64,000 nucleotides of DNA from Pomphorhynchus laevis (GCA_012934845.2 WNNJ02000528.1:62001-126000), one strand, 5' to 3'; numbered from the stretch's first letter, positions 11,333 through 22,690 are shown. Notes: generated by a model not told the origin, from the sequence alone. Made by a program: numbers and translations.

Positions 11333-11639
11333 TTTCGTAAATGTTTATATGCAGTTTCTACACACCCATGCAAGGCAGTCATCATGTCCAGATTTCTCAT
11401 TGGATACAGAACAACTTTTGTACTTTGATTTTGATTTATTTATTTATTTTGCCCTATGCCGAGAGGCTTAAATGGGATAATAAACCTCTGCATTAATATT
11501 AATAATGGTATAGGACCCATTTGCGGATTATATTAATTGTAAATTTATCTAATAATTACATTAAAAAACGTTATCTCACGCCAGATCGAATTGCCTTATT
11601 TGTGGTCGTGAGCGACATCCTCGAATTGTATTAATTTAG

Positions 11640-11910
11640 TCCAATTGAAGGCTATCCTACTCGGGGATTAATACGCTAGTAAAGCAAATCTCGCGATACG
11701 CCGTGTTCAACAAAGTTGACTTCAAGTCCGCATATCATCAATTATAGATTCAGTCATTCGATCGCTAATGTATGGCATTCGATGCAGATGACTATTTATA
11801 CTGTTCTAACGACAAGTCACTTACAGTCGAAACGGGTGCGTCTAACTATACAATTTCTACTTCTGTTTTTCGTACTTACTAAAATTTGTCTCTTGATAAC
11901 TGCTAACCCA
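11640..11910 (+). mobile_element. Short broken fossil of an LTR-type (Ty3/Gypsy-like) RT
   Basis: A short stretch has the D-F-K-S-A-Y-H-Q signature of the palm of Ty3/Gypsy-type reverse transcriptases, with compatible sequence on both sides. No long terminal repeats, gag, protease or integrase were recognised nearby. It is broken and looks old. The family call rests on one motif and is tentative. Confidence 0.35.
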
Positions 11911-12875
11911 TGATTCAGCAACTAATCGGACATATCCACGTTATAAACTTGTTCGTCGCTCGAACTTGAGGAAATGCTCGTGGGGTGTACAGTTTGTAGC
12001 CACTCACAACAGTGATCGAATAGACTGGAGAGCTATAGACTGATATTCTTGCTAACGTGAGATATCGAATTTCTTCGATGACAAAGTAAATTCGGTGGAT
12101 CGCTACATAGTTCCGTCGGCTTGTTCGATATGAGAATTTCCGATCGGATTGTACGGGCTAGAATGATTGAGAGAAATTATATGCTTGAAATGAGTATAAT
12201 ATTATAATATTTCCTATTAATTTATTTCCTAATAAATTATGTAAAAATTAGGTTTGTGTTGATTGGGAGTTAGTATTAAAGTATGAAACAAAGTATGCTG
12301 CATTGAAAAAGTATAGTTTCGTTAATCTCTAAAAAATCAAAATGTTTAATTCGTGTTAAGGAAATTTCAAAGTTTAAACTGAAATTATTTCTTTTCATAT
12401 AGACTCGTTTTTATTTAATACTATAAAACGCCACTGGATATGTTTATATTTTCCAATCCGACATTAGTTATAAAAGAAACAAATCTTATATTATTACATA
12501 ATCAGATTAGAATGAACAAACCGATAGCTAATAAATTACGGAATCCTAATAAGGTTTATTTAGTTCTTTAATTATACTAAGATTGATTTATTTCAATAAA
12601 TATATATTTTCAATACTCAAGTTAACGAGCTGTTACCGAAACGAGCTAATTGCCACGAACAACCTTAACTCACTTAAATAGTAATATTTTATCCGAGAGC
12701 AATAAAAGAACATCTATATTTCTGTCGATGAGCGATTGTTAGCAAAATAGCAATTATCTATTATTTGTAATAAATCATATAATTTATTATTACAAATCAT
12801 TATTTATGATTTGGTCATAGCTCAAGTTAAACTTTAAAATATAAGATTCACATCTTATTTACCGCATTACACACT

Positions 12876-12965
12876 CACCAGTTGACAAACTGGTCAACTT
12901 TCACCAGTTGACAACTTGTCAACTTTCACCAGTTGACAACTTGTTAACTTTCACTAGTTAACATC
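12876..12965. repeat. Tandem palindromic repeat
   Basis: Three to four units of about 28 bp (TTTCACCAGTTGACAACTTG and variants). Each contains the near-perfect palindrome GTTGACAACTTGTCAAC with 8-bp arms around a single base. The last units drift towards AGTTAAC. No LINE sequence adjoins it. Confidence 0.85.
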
Positions 12966-13321
12966 AACGCGTTTCCGACTTAAACACCCGGGTTTTTGGC
13001 ACACTTGGGGGCTCAATTGGAGCGGAACGTCCGTTAGAAAATCAGAAAGTCCCGATTTTAATTGTAGATTAAACAAGTTTCAGTTTGTATATTTCCTCTT
13101 ATGAATTTAGCAGCTGTTGTTGAAACTTCAATAATGTTGATTGTTTCTCTTTTAATATAAATAATAATTCTACAATAGAAATTTTATATTTATTTAGAAA
13201 ATCGAAATTTAAGCATTTATAATTCTAGTTTATAGCTAATTCATAAAACATTTAGTGTTTAAATAAATTTAAAAAATTAAGGGTTTACAAATATTGTAAA
13301 CATTTTGAATTTTACATACTA

Positions 13322-13405
13322 CAAATCAAATCAACTAACTGAGTCTACGTATTTAATATAATTATAAAATAAACCAAACTTAGTAATGCTAGGTTAAATT
13401 TTAAT
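13322..13405 (+). repeat. Interspersed AT-rich repeat, copy 1
   Basis: Begins AAATCAAATCAACTAACTGA and contains TCTACGTATT, ATAATTATAA and TAATGCTA. The same order of words is seen at 13655-13735 and, split by an insertion, at 18185-18575. Family unknown; possibly the tail of a small non-autonomous element. Confidence 0.6.
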
Positions 13406-13654
13406 AATTAAATAACATGGCTATTGGTCATTTCGTTGTCTCTTGAACGTGATCACGTGAAGCAGTTTACTTTTTAAAGTGTAAACAGTTCTGATTATTC
13501 AACAAAGAAAACGCACGTTCAGGGCAAGTCCCTGGGTACGCACTCAAAATGATCGAGAACATTCCACAAACGAATGTTTTTAACGTACTTGTAACGAGCC
13601 AGCCACCGTATGTAAAAGTTACAGATGCGCGAAATCAAAATTAATAAATAAATA

Positions 13655-13735
13655 AATCAAATCAGCTAACTGATTCTACGTATTCAATATAATTATAACG
13701 AAACAAAACATAATAATGCTAAATTAAAATAAAAA
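13655..13735 (+). repeat. Interspersed AT-rich repeat, copy 2
   Basis: Same order of words as copy 1 (AAATCAGCTAACTGATTCTA, then ATAATTATAA and CATAATAATGCTA), about 330 bp downstream in the same orientation. Confidence 0.6.
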
Positions 13736-13929
13736 AATAAATAATAAAATTAATAATTGTTTTTAGATTTTCTATAATTAAAATCAAGTTAAAATAAAAA
13801 ATTTAAATTTGAAATAAAAGTCATTTTTATGAATTGACTAATAAATAACAGACGTTGTAATAGAATAAGAATTAGAGTTCATCAGGAGAATAAGAATTAA
13901 ATCCTCAAATTATAGATTAGAGATTAATA

Positions 13930-14900
13930 GTAGATAAATATAAATTAATTTATTAATTAATAAATTAATAGTAGATAAATTAACTATTATTAATTTATCG
14001 ATATAAATTAATAGTAGTTTTAGTTAATGTTAATTTAATGTTCATATCTAGATATACACCTTGTTTATCATCAATATTGGTTTTATTAAGAATGAGGCTA
14101 CCTGGATAAATGTGCTCACTAATTGAATAAAAATTATTAGAATTAAATACACATATATCATCAATGTATCGAAACATATATTTCATATATTTATATTGTT
14201 TAGATTTAGTTTTTACACACTTATGAACAAATTCATATTATATAAAGCTTAAAAACAGGTCAGCTATAATTGGGCTACTATTACCACCCATTGGAACACC
14301 TTTACTTGTCTAAATATAGATGTCCCTACTTTTAAATAATTTTGATTTATCAAAATATTTAAGGATTCTATTAATTCAATTTTATCCATATATTTATATT
14401 TACTTGATGGTTTAATTTTTGTTAGATAGGCGTTATAATTATTATAACATATATATGTATATCTTTTTCCGAATATAAGATTAATTAATTTTACTAACGC
14501 TTCTTTAATATCTACTAAATCTAGATTTGTATAAAGCGTACTAAAATCGTATGCATTAATATTTTTTATACCAGTATTAATTTCGATTACATTACAATAT
14601 TTTTTAAAGTGTGCTTTAATTGCTTTAAGTATTTTATTCATATAGACAGAAAGTGGTTTTAATGTACATTTAAACGCACTACATATGAACCTAGATTTTT
14701 TTGGAATTTTATGTAATTTTGCATTTTAGGTAAAGTTTGGTTATCTAATTCAACCTTTATACCCTTTTTATCCATTTGAATCAATTTTAATATCAATTTA
14801 ATTTTATTAAATTCAGAAAACCATATTATATCCATTTGAATATATTTATAATTCTATGATATTTATTTGAATTTAGAATTTCTTAAAAAAATGAAACAAT
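13930..14900 (-). mobile_element. Penelope-like element RT fragment
   Basis: Minus-strand pieces carry the order typical of Penelope-like or PLE-related reverse transcriptases: CTLKPLS near 14670, AYDFSTLYTNLDLVDIKE near 14530, the GNSSPIIADLFLSF region near 14230-14290, FRYIDDICVFNSN near 14150, then IYPGSL, YLDMNIKLTLTKTTINLYR near 14000-14060. PLE RTs are related to telomerase RT. No GIY-YIG domain adjoins this copy. It is broken in several places. The same element, + strand, is found at 45230-45424 with 49535-49930. Confidence 0.75.
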
Positions 14901-15240
14901 TAAGCACTGCTTCGATTTTTCAATTTCTAATTAAAAAACTATTAAATTTCTATTAAACAACTATTAGTAAAGTAAAAGTTACTTACTAATAAAGTAGACG
15001 AACTACCGTATACGTCTACATGATGTCGCTTAAGAATAAATATTATTAAAAACGTTATGTTTGCGTGACTTGCATGATTAAAAATTAAAGGCATTTAGAT
15101 TTTAATTTTTAGATTTTGATATTTGTGTTATATCATCAATTTGGAAACATTCAGCACGATGATAGTGCCAGTTTTCGCCAGTTATCGATATTTTATTATT
15201 GTTTCAACGGCTTACAAGCAGAGGCTTAAATAGCTGGTTC
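14901..15240. other. AT-rich spacer, nothing recognised
   Basis: No coding frame or repeat shared with the rest of the window was seen here. Confidence 0.5.
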
Positions 15241-15263
15241 ACATGAAATAAAAATCAACAAAA

Positions 15264-15800
15264 TCATAAAAACTGTTCACATCTACAGGGGAACACTTCC
15301 TTACGCATAGCATGATCCATCCGTAATCCGGACTTGGTTGCTGAGGCACCACTGCTGCAAACAGTCCCTCCATCCAGTTTATTCCAAAGTCCAACTACTC
15401 TTCGTTGAAATTGTCTACACCGGGACTTTTTCACTAAATTCCAGATCAAAGTCAAACTGTGTCCTCGAAGGAATGCTGACTGTCGCAGTTGTAAACACAT
15501 CTGAAGAGGATGATTTGAAGAACGAAGAACTCGCCACACCATATTCATATCGATATACTGACGGGTTCAATAAACGGTTTCAAGCCGAAGACATTGCATA
15601 CGACACTCATAGGGCATTTGCGCCAAGATCGGCGCCAACTTTGTTGCACGACGAAGCACTCTCTCAGAGATCAAGTGTTCCCCAACTGTGCATGGGTATA
15701 CACAAGGGGCCGCATACAACAACCGGCTCAAAACGTGAGCCAAAATATTCTCGTTTCCTAAAACTTTGTAATACTTCCATTTCAACTTTAAATTCAATAG
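15264..15800 (-). mobile_element. LINE 3' end fragment (RT C-terminus)
   Basis: The minus strand reads ISERVLRRATKLAPILAQM, PYECRMQCLRLETVY, then WRVL, and after a break LRGHSLTLIWNL, CRQFQRRVVGLWNKL. This is the usual C-terminal block of CR1/I-type ORF2 proteins (xQRRATKL..PYxxRLxxLxL, then FxxRVVxxWNxL). A 5'-truncated copy broken by a frame change near 15550. It does not match families A to G closely enough to assign. Confidence 0.72.
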
Positions 15801-15910
15801 TTCAAGAATAAATAATTTTGATCCATTTATAAAATTTCATTTTTTAGCCAGATCAACAAAACCTCTTCAGAAATTGGCCTCTTCAGAAAACACACGTGTT
15901 TTCTTGAACG

Positions 15911-16019
15911 TTACCCGCCAACAAAACGACGTGTAGCGATGGTATTGAATCAGTTAATTGAAATTGGCTTTTAAACTGTACTGTAAATTGCTAATACCGA
16001 TATGAAATGAATATCAAAA
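15911..16019 (+). repeat. 106-bp direct repeat, left copy
   Basis: Starts TTACCCGCCAACAAAACGAC and ends AATGAATATCAAAA. Near identical to 16867-16974, with small indels only. The two copies bracket the C2H2 zinc-finger ORF. Confidence 0.9.
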
Positions 16020-16346
16020 CACATACGTGTTTTATAGAGAGGCCAATTGCATTGGCGAAAATTCAAAAATAATATTATTTTTCTTATTTTTCAAGGATAA
16101 AGAGCTAACTTATGATAATAAAGCTAAAAACTTAATTATAACTAAATTCACTGAAATAAAAGTTACTGAAATTGCCGCCAAAATTAAAAGTCATCAAGAT
16201 AATTTCTTTTATACTTAAGTAAAAAAAGCAAAATATTGAATAAAATAATTTTAAAAAATTGATATTATTAGATCTTGAAAAAACTGCAGTTTTGCACGAA
16301 ATAAGCAAGTCGATATGATAAGTTGTTTTCTTCATACACTCAAATT

Positions 16347-16724
16347 TTATTTGCGAGGTGTAATTTTCAAACGACCATTTTCGTGACTAGTCATATGTCG
16401 ATGTAATTTTGAACTATTAATAAAGATTTTTGGACATAATTTGCATTTAAAAACTTTCTCTCCTGTGTGCGCACGTTCGTGGATTATTAGTTGGCTACGC
16501 TGAAAATACCAGAAACCACAATATTTGCATACAAAAATCGGACTTCCTGGAAATGCCTCTTTGGAGTCCGACTGCGGATCAGCTTCCTCGTTACTGTTGT
16601 TATTCGCTCGTAGTTCATCATGATAGTTCGAAGTAAGGATATCGACATTTTGATCTTCATGACCTACTTGAACGTTATTTGCTTGGACGGATGCCTTCTG
16701 CATTACTGATCTTCGCACTGACAT
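16347..16724 (-). CDS. Small C2H2 zinc-finger protein
   Basis: A 125-codon frame with ATG and stop. Residues 1-60 are polar and acidic with no recognised domain. Two classical C2H2 fingers follow: FVCKYCGFWYFQRSQLIIHE ending HERAH, joined by the canonical linker TGEKVF to FKCKLCPKIFINSSKLHRHM ending HMTSH. Spacing is C-x2-C-x12-H-x3-H in both. Two adjacent fingers are enough for sequence-specific DNA binding, so a transcription factor or a truncated one is likely; nuclear location is inferred. It lies alone between two direct repeats, with no sign of introns inside the ORF, so it could be a retrocopy or one exon of a larger gene. A short Lys-rich frame (16027-16218, +) beside it is unidentified. 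Confidence 0.7.
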   Translation of the reverse strand: MSVRRSVMQKASVQANNVQVGHEDQNVDILTSNYHDELRANNNSNEEADPQSDSKEAFPGSPIFVCKYCGFWYFQRSQLIIHERAHTGEKVFKCKLCPKIFINSSKLHRHMTSHENGRLKITPRK

Positions 16725-16866
16725 ATTCGTTGTAGTAATTAATCTTCTAAGCTAAATCAAGTCCCTAATATATATTAGAGTATTGAAGTTTATCGACTCT
16801 ACACGAACTGCTTGTCTCAAATTACCTTTAATAAAGAACTGTTATGCAAAATTGCAATGCCTACAG

Positions 16867-16974
16867 TTACCGCCAACAAAACGACGTGTAGCGATGGTAT
16901 TGAATCAGTTAATTGAAATTGGCTTTTTAACTGTACTGTAAATTGCTAATACCGATATGAAATGAATATCAAAA
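16867..16974 (+). repeat. 106-bp direct repeat, right copy
   Basis: Second copy of the repeat at 15911-16019, same orientation, 956 bp downstream. Confidence 0.9.
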
Positions 16975-18184
16975 TAACTTCAATGCTATAGTCCGTGTTT
17001 TCTAGGTCACTTGTGGATAATTAGTGCTAATATCGTGTTACATATCGCAATCAAATGCAATTACTGGACTATATCCGAATGAGAACAATACTACAGAAAA
17101 ACAAACGCATGACACATCAAACAGAACTATACAAATAGCGATAGCTTTGTATAAGTAATGGAATGTATGACACTGGATTTCCCAATTTGATAAAGAACTA
17201 ACAGTGAATGATTGTTAAAGTGATATTTGTGAATTTAATTGAATCTGATTAGGATGTTTTATTGAAGACATTTTTGTTGGGGCTAAATTTAAAATTTGAG
17301 ATAAAACGTCCATTTTTTTCAACAAAATAAATTCAGCACATCGCCGTACAAGGTTGTTACAAACTTATTATAATGATGTCATTAATAAGAATACAATTCC
17401 TAGCAGAAAACTGATCCGAAGTTAGATAAAAAGATAGTGAAAGCATATTTACGTCGCTGTTTAAATTTAAAAAAATCAATAATTCTAAAATTAATATTAC
17501 AATTAGAAGATAACGTTAAAGAGTCATATTTTATGCATATTTAAATACACAAAAATGATCATTCTTAGCTGCAAACTGATATTTGAATCAATAGTCGTGT
17601 ATTAAAGAAAATCAAAAACAAAACGAAGAAATGCAGACATTAACTTGGCATTTAAAATATGAAGACGTCAATCGATAATCTAGTGTTGGGTAGCATAGAT
17701 AACTTAGTATAATACTACCCGTTTATCGGTTCGAAGTATCTCAACCTGTACTGATGGGATATGTTCGAAGCATGTCATAGTAAATACATAACTAAGGAAT
17801 TTTCAGTTTATTACCTAAATAAACCTATGTACTCCTAGATAATCATGGATACCCAAGCTTTCGTCTTATCTCTAAGCATAGCCTCGACTATGAAGTTAAT
17901 AGTCATTTCGTGCGTTAGTACAAGAAATGATGAGTATCAATGTATACATATTAATACTAATTAATGCAAATATTTGAGTAGAAGAGGGCTAGTTTGATGT
18001 GTCAGAGTCAAACACGCCATCTTCTAATCAAATCAGGTGGATATTGTTAAATGTAAAAGTAGCTATTTGTTGTAATTTCAATAACTTCGTAATATTCAGA
18101 AATCCGATGCTCAAATATTCTTCTGGATAAAGGAAAAATAAAGCTAAATAACATCCTTGTTAGCATCGATTCGTTTCATTGAAA
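16975..18184. other. AT-rich spacer, nothing recognised
   Basis: About 1.2 kb without a credible coding frame, LINE motif or tandem repeat. Confidence 0.5.
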
Positions 18185-18575
18185 TAAAGTTTATAAATCA
18201 AATCAGCTAGCTGACTATACGTATTGAATGTCCGACAAAGTCGCAGGGGTCATTCTCTCGCGTTAAGCGCAAGACAAATTGGAAGGTCGACAATGGTATC
18301 GCGATTGTCACGCAGAGTGAGAAAGTTGTGGAACGCATTTCCTCACGACATCATGACTGCGTCATCATTAAGCCAATTCGAAGCCATGGTCAACACTTGG
18401 ATAAGACACGATGATCAAGGCAACATTGGAAGTTCTTATCCTTGGTTTGGTTGTAATTCATATGTTTGTTTCATGTGTTGTAATGTACGATTAGTGGGCA
18501 AAACGGCCTTCTCGGTCAAATCCCTGTATATAATAATATAATTATAAAATAAATAAAACATAATAATGCAATATA
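18185..18575 (+). repeat. Interspersed AT-rich repeat, copy 3, split by a LINE tail
   Basis: The left part (AAATCAAATCAGCTAGCTGA through ACGTATTGAA, to about 18221) and the right part (ATATAATTATAAAATAA through ATAATAATGC, from about 18533) match the uninterrupted copies at 13322 and 13655. The middle is a LINE 3' end. Confidence 0.7.
18222..18532 (+). mobile_element. LINE family C, 3' end inserted in a repeat
   Basis: The frame reads RRGHSLALSARQIGRSTMVS then RRVRKLWNAFPHDIMTASS and FEAMVNTWI. The matching block in the longer family C copy is RGHSLMLRTMQIGMSIIVS and ALKLWNSLPHDIVAGSS (33174-33389). This is a heavily 5'-truncated insertion of about 310 bp with almost the whole coding tail intact. 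Confidence 0.82.
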
Positions 18576-18929
18576 AAAAATGATTTTATAAATATTGTTT
18601 AATAGATTATTATTTTGTACACCACAATTTATTTATTGTCAACTAAATAAACAACTGCAGGATCAATAATTTATATGGACTTTAAAAAATACTATTACTC
18701 ATCTAACTTCTATTAATAGGCTCATATCGTCTCATTGCATGAGGTAATTGAATCGAGCGTAATTAGCTGAATGTGTTGTTATACGCATTTGAGGTGCAGA
18801 GTTATGTAATTAGAATTAACATTGACGTTATAATGAAAATTTTTGTTTTTAAAAACAATTTACGAATGATTAATTTTTATTAATATAGCCAACATCGCCA
18901 AGTTGAATAAATAATTAATCCTAGTTCAA
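18576..18929. other. AT-rich spacer
   Basis: No gene or shared repeat seen. Confidence 0.5.
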
Positions 18930-21900
18930 AAAGATTTATTTTTACGTCCAAAATGCGTGATGGCGCACGGATACATGACCACGAAGAATAAAGTCTAAAT
19001 CACGTGACGAGAAGCTGGGAACGGAGAAGTATTTGAATGTGATATAGGATGGAGTGCGGCGGACGTCAAGAGGGAGCTGATTCCAGGCGGGGGAGGGGCG
19101 GCGATGAGAAAGGATTGGAGACCGTAGTTGCTGAAGTAATTATACTCGTGGAGTAAGATGGAATGACGGGAACGCAGCGAAAGAAAGGTGGGGCGAGTCT
19201 CATCTAAGAAAGGTAGGTTGATGAACGATTGGTAGCTGAGAGCGATGAGACGAAAAGTAACGAGAAGAAGGTGGAGTTTGATGCGGATGTGGATGCTGAG
19301 CCAGGAGAGTTGGGCAAGATATGTGGATGTGTGGTCGAAGCGACGGAGACGAAAGAGCACTCAAACGGCGGAGTTGATTATTCATTGTAGGGGTAGGATG
19401 ATGGATTTTGGAGAATTGGCGAAAAGGCTTATGAAGTAATCGATTTCAGGGAAGAGAAGCGATGAAAGAAGAGACATACAATAACGCAAGTCGATAAGGG
19501 GGCGGATACGGCTGATGTCATGGAGAATTAAGTTAGACGAGCGGAACTTGTCGCGGACGAAGGGTTTAAGACAATGGTGATCATCGAAATGGAATCCTAA
19601 GAAAGTGAGATTGTGGACTATGGGAATTATTGATGAGGCAGAAGATACAAGGGGGAGATGTTAAGTTGACGGTGTATCCACAATATTTTGACTTGTCAAG
19701 GTTTAGAACAAGATGAAGATGGGAGAGACGTTTGTAGATAGAAGAAAGACAGTTGTAGGCAGAAATACCGATATCGTGAATGCGCTGGGTAGGTGCATAA
19801 CCATAGATGAGTATGTCATCGGCGTATTACATGATGTCAAATGAAGTATATGTTGGTAAACGGAGAGAGATCGAGAAGCGGAAAAGAGAAAAGCAGTAAA
19901 CCTAGGATTGAACCTTGTAGGATTTCGCAGAGAATAATAATAACGATAACATAATAATAATAATCATAACGTGGCAAATGCGTGCAAACTGCACGCTTAC
20001 ATGACCAATAACAAAAAAGAACAGCAAAAGTCACAGATTAATTAGTTAATTGTTGAAATTGAATTGAATTTGGCGTTTAAACACGGCATTGATGTTGATT
20101 GGCGGATATTAATGGGTAGATGATTCCACGAGAGAGAAGCAGCCACAACTAAGGAGCGAAAGCCAAAAGAGGTAGATTAGTTTGGGACATGTAAAAGAAG
20201 AGAATTACGGGAACGCAGAGCACAGTACACAGAACGAGAATTGTCGAGAAACGGAAGAAAATAGGGATGAGAAGATAATGATAAATTAGAACAGACACGA
20301 AAAGAACGGTCGGATAGATATGAGGCAAACCATGCTACGGAGAAGGGAGAAAAGCTATAATTAAAACGAAGTCGAGAAAGGAGAATGGAGTGGTCTACGA
20401 TGTTGAAGGCAGGGTAGAGGTCGAGGGAGATGAGAACACTATATAGAGAGAGTTGTCACGAAAAATAAGTAGGTCGTTGTAAACTTTCATGCAGGCGATT
20501 TCTGTGGAGTGATTAGAGCGGAAATCGGATTGGAAAAGAGGGTACAGATCGGATGAAAAGAGATAAACGTTGATATGTGTTAAGATAAAGCGTTCTAAGA
20601 GCTTAGAAAGAGAAGGGAGGAGTGAAATGGGGTTATAGCTAAGAGGAAGTAAAAGGGTCGATAGATTGTTTTTTAAGGATGTGACGAACGATGTCGGATT
20701 TCCAGTGTAAAGAGAATATATGACTGCGGATGGACGAGTTAAACAATGTTGTGAGGAAAGGGATATCGATGAGAATGTGGATTTAAGTATGTGGGTAGGC
20801 AGGGGATCAGCAGGTGAGGTTTTGTTTGGCAAGAACATGAGGACAGATGAGACTTCGGCAAGTGAGACAGGGAGATGATGAAGGAGCTCCGGGAGGATGA
20901 GGTAAGGCGGAGAAGTGTGGGATGGGATGGAGAGGTGATGTGAGAGAGCAACGTGGATACTTTGGTTTGGAGGAATGACGAATAATCATGGGGATTGATG
21001 TTGCAAGACGAAGAAGATTGAGAAATGATTGAGTTAAAAGTATGCAAGAGAGACAGAGTTGAATGAAGTGATGATTATATGCTGCCAGTAAGAGTTGAAT
21101 TTGCTACGTAGTAGATTTAGATAAGACAGGCGAAGAGCAAGATAGGAATCACGTAGAGACGGAGTTAGCGAGCGAATATCACGCCTGAGAGCGGTGATAG
21201 ACTCGACAAGCATGACGGAGTCGACGCTTTGAGGGTAGGCATTGGATGTCAAACCATGGGGCACAGTGCAACGACGGTGAGGGTGAAGCTTGAAGGGCAA
21301 GAGAAGATCAAGAGTGGATGTGAGTTCAGAGTCGAAAAGAAAGGCGAGATCGTGAGGAGAAGAAGATGTTATTGTGGAAGAAGATATACATGATTTGAGT
21401 AAGGCTGAGTGGAGAAGGGAGATGTCGAGATTTCTCCAAGGGCGACGTAGGATTGTAGGTGTGTGAAGCGGAGAGTGGTTGTAAGTGATTGGATAAACCA
21501 GGATCGAAGTAGGACAGTGAGATGTAGGCGGCAAAACGATCAGAGACAGGATGATGTCGAGTTCCCAGTCAAAGATATATGTGGGGCTGTAGAGATGTGT
21601 TTGTAGTTGTAGTTGAAAAGTATGTCGATAAGCCGGATGGAATCGGTGGAAGAGGGGCGGTCGAGGCGGATATTGAAGTCGAAAAGAACGAGTGAAAGGA
21701 TGGAAGACAAAGAACTGTGGGACAGGAGGTCAGTGAGTTTGGTAAAAAATAAGGACGTAGGAGCTGATGAACCAGGCCGGTATAAAATGGCGAGATCCAG
21801 ATTGATTGGGCCAAAAGAACGACAAGTGAGCAATTCAAAAGAGCAAGGACTGAAATAGTAGTGATTTTGCGTTGAGACGAGGGGTGACTGGCGAATGCGA

Positions 21901-22128
21901 CAATGCCGTTATGATTAGATAATTTAAAATGGGATGAGGTTAGGGGGAGCGGATTCGACTAGTTAGCAACCCGCAGCGAGCAAACGGCGAATGGAGACGT
22001 CGTCGGAATCGGATTGTCAGGATTCGTTACGGCAGAAGAGATTGATGGATTGCTTGTGGAGTAGGTTGATGATTAGATCGAATTTATGGATAATATATCT
22101 AGTGTTGAGGAAGCCGAGGCGGATAGTT
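18930..22128 (-). mobile_element. LINE family B1, copy 1 (APE-RT, interrupted)
   Basis: The minus strand runs from an EN start near 22120 (matching 26370-26400 of copy 3) through LAILYRPGSSAPT and LVLFDFNIRLDRPSSTDS (EN, 21560-21790) and a linker with RRSWRNLD-like sequence (21034-21534). RT motifs follow: NKTSPADPLPTHIL, YNPISLLPSLSKLLERFI, FRSNHSTEIACMKVYNDL (20395-20838), EILQGSILGLLLF near 19900, HVMQYADDILIYG near 19820. The C-terminus is RLRRFDHTSTYLAQLSW (19270-19350). A 3' tail with a decayed stem-loop ends near 18930. Many breaks. A B2 tail is inserted at 19926-20243. Family is CR1/Jockey-like by motif order. Confidence 0.85.
19926..20243 (-). mobile_element. LINE family B2 3' tail nested inside B1 copy 1
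   Basis: Between RT coding sequence ending at about 20245 (SNLSLSSHPYF) and its continuation at about 19924 (EILQGSILG) sits the coding tail and 3' UTR of family B2. Its relatives are at 43740-44040 and 39120-39410. It includes the 3' stem-loop (19980-19996) and ends in an ATT-rich microsatellite. A 5'-truncated insertion of about 315 bp in the same orientation as its host. Confidence 0.78.
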
Positions 22129-22690
22129 GAATAACATTATTAAATAATAATATTATGAATACTTCTAGTTGATTAGACATATACCAAAATTATTATACAG
22201 ATGCACTAAACCTTATTTCCATTGTTCAAAGAAAACGTATATTGAATTTTGACATGAATATTGGCCAAACACGGTAAAATATTGTTTCTTTAATTTAAAA
22301 AAATAAATTTAAAATTTAAAATTGATATATAAAATAAGTCAGTACAATGCATTTATGCTTAGCTTTTGTCCTTAATATATTCAAACTGCAGTAGTCGAAC
22401 TCTATGTAGTTGTTTCTGTGTCTTGATCTGTAAGATTGGAAGATTAAGTCATTAGAATCACTATCAAATAATATTGTGAGTTACACAACGATAATAATAT
22501 CGTTAAAAATAACGATATTTATCAACGATATTTAATTTTTTTAAGTCAATATATTTATTTCATGGTTTGTACAGGAAAACGGTTCCCGCAAAAGGGCCAT
22601 TGAAAAAAATTCCCATTTTTTGCAAAAAAGCAAAATTTAAATCTTATCGATTATGACGATGCTCAGCGGGTCATTTTGACATAGGGTGAA
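22129..22690. other. AT-rich spacer
   Basis: No coding frame recognised. Contains a short inverted AT repeat (CGTTAAAAATAACG) near 22500 and ACGGTTCCCGCAAAAGGGCC near 22580. Confidence 0.45.

Larger units (their letters stand above)
7279..11500 (+). mobile_element. LINE family G, copy 2 (near full length)
   Basis: The element runs from a short 5' leader, through ORF1 (7395-8468) and ORF2 (8465-11332), to a 3' UTR with TTTATTTATTTATTTT near 11430. It is the mirror partner of the minus-strand copy at 4256-6870. ORF1 and ORF2 join through an ATGA overlap at 8465-8468. ORF2 carries at least four breaks, so this copy cannot move itself. It is the best guide in the window to the full family G layout: Cys-rich finger, RRM-like domain, APE, RT, terminal Cys/His motif. 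Confidence 0.82.
11911..13929. other. AT-rich spacer, no gene seen
   Basis: About 2 kb of AT-rich sequence with no open frame that resembles a known family. It holds a palindromic tandem repeat (12876-12965) and two copies of an interspersed repeat (13322-13405 and 13655-13735), listed separately. Confidence 0.6.

Noticed and set aside
16027-16218. 63-codon Lys-rich + frame beside the zinc-finger ORF
   Set aside because: It vaguely recalls a MADF-like DNA-binding helix but is too short and has no support.
19245-21858. Arg/Met-rich + strand frames across 19245-21858
   Set aside because: They are shadows of the Ser/Leu-rich B1 coding strand.
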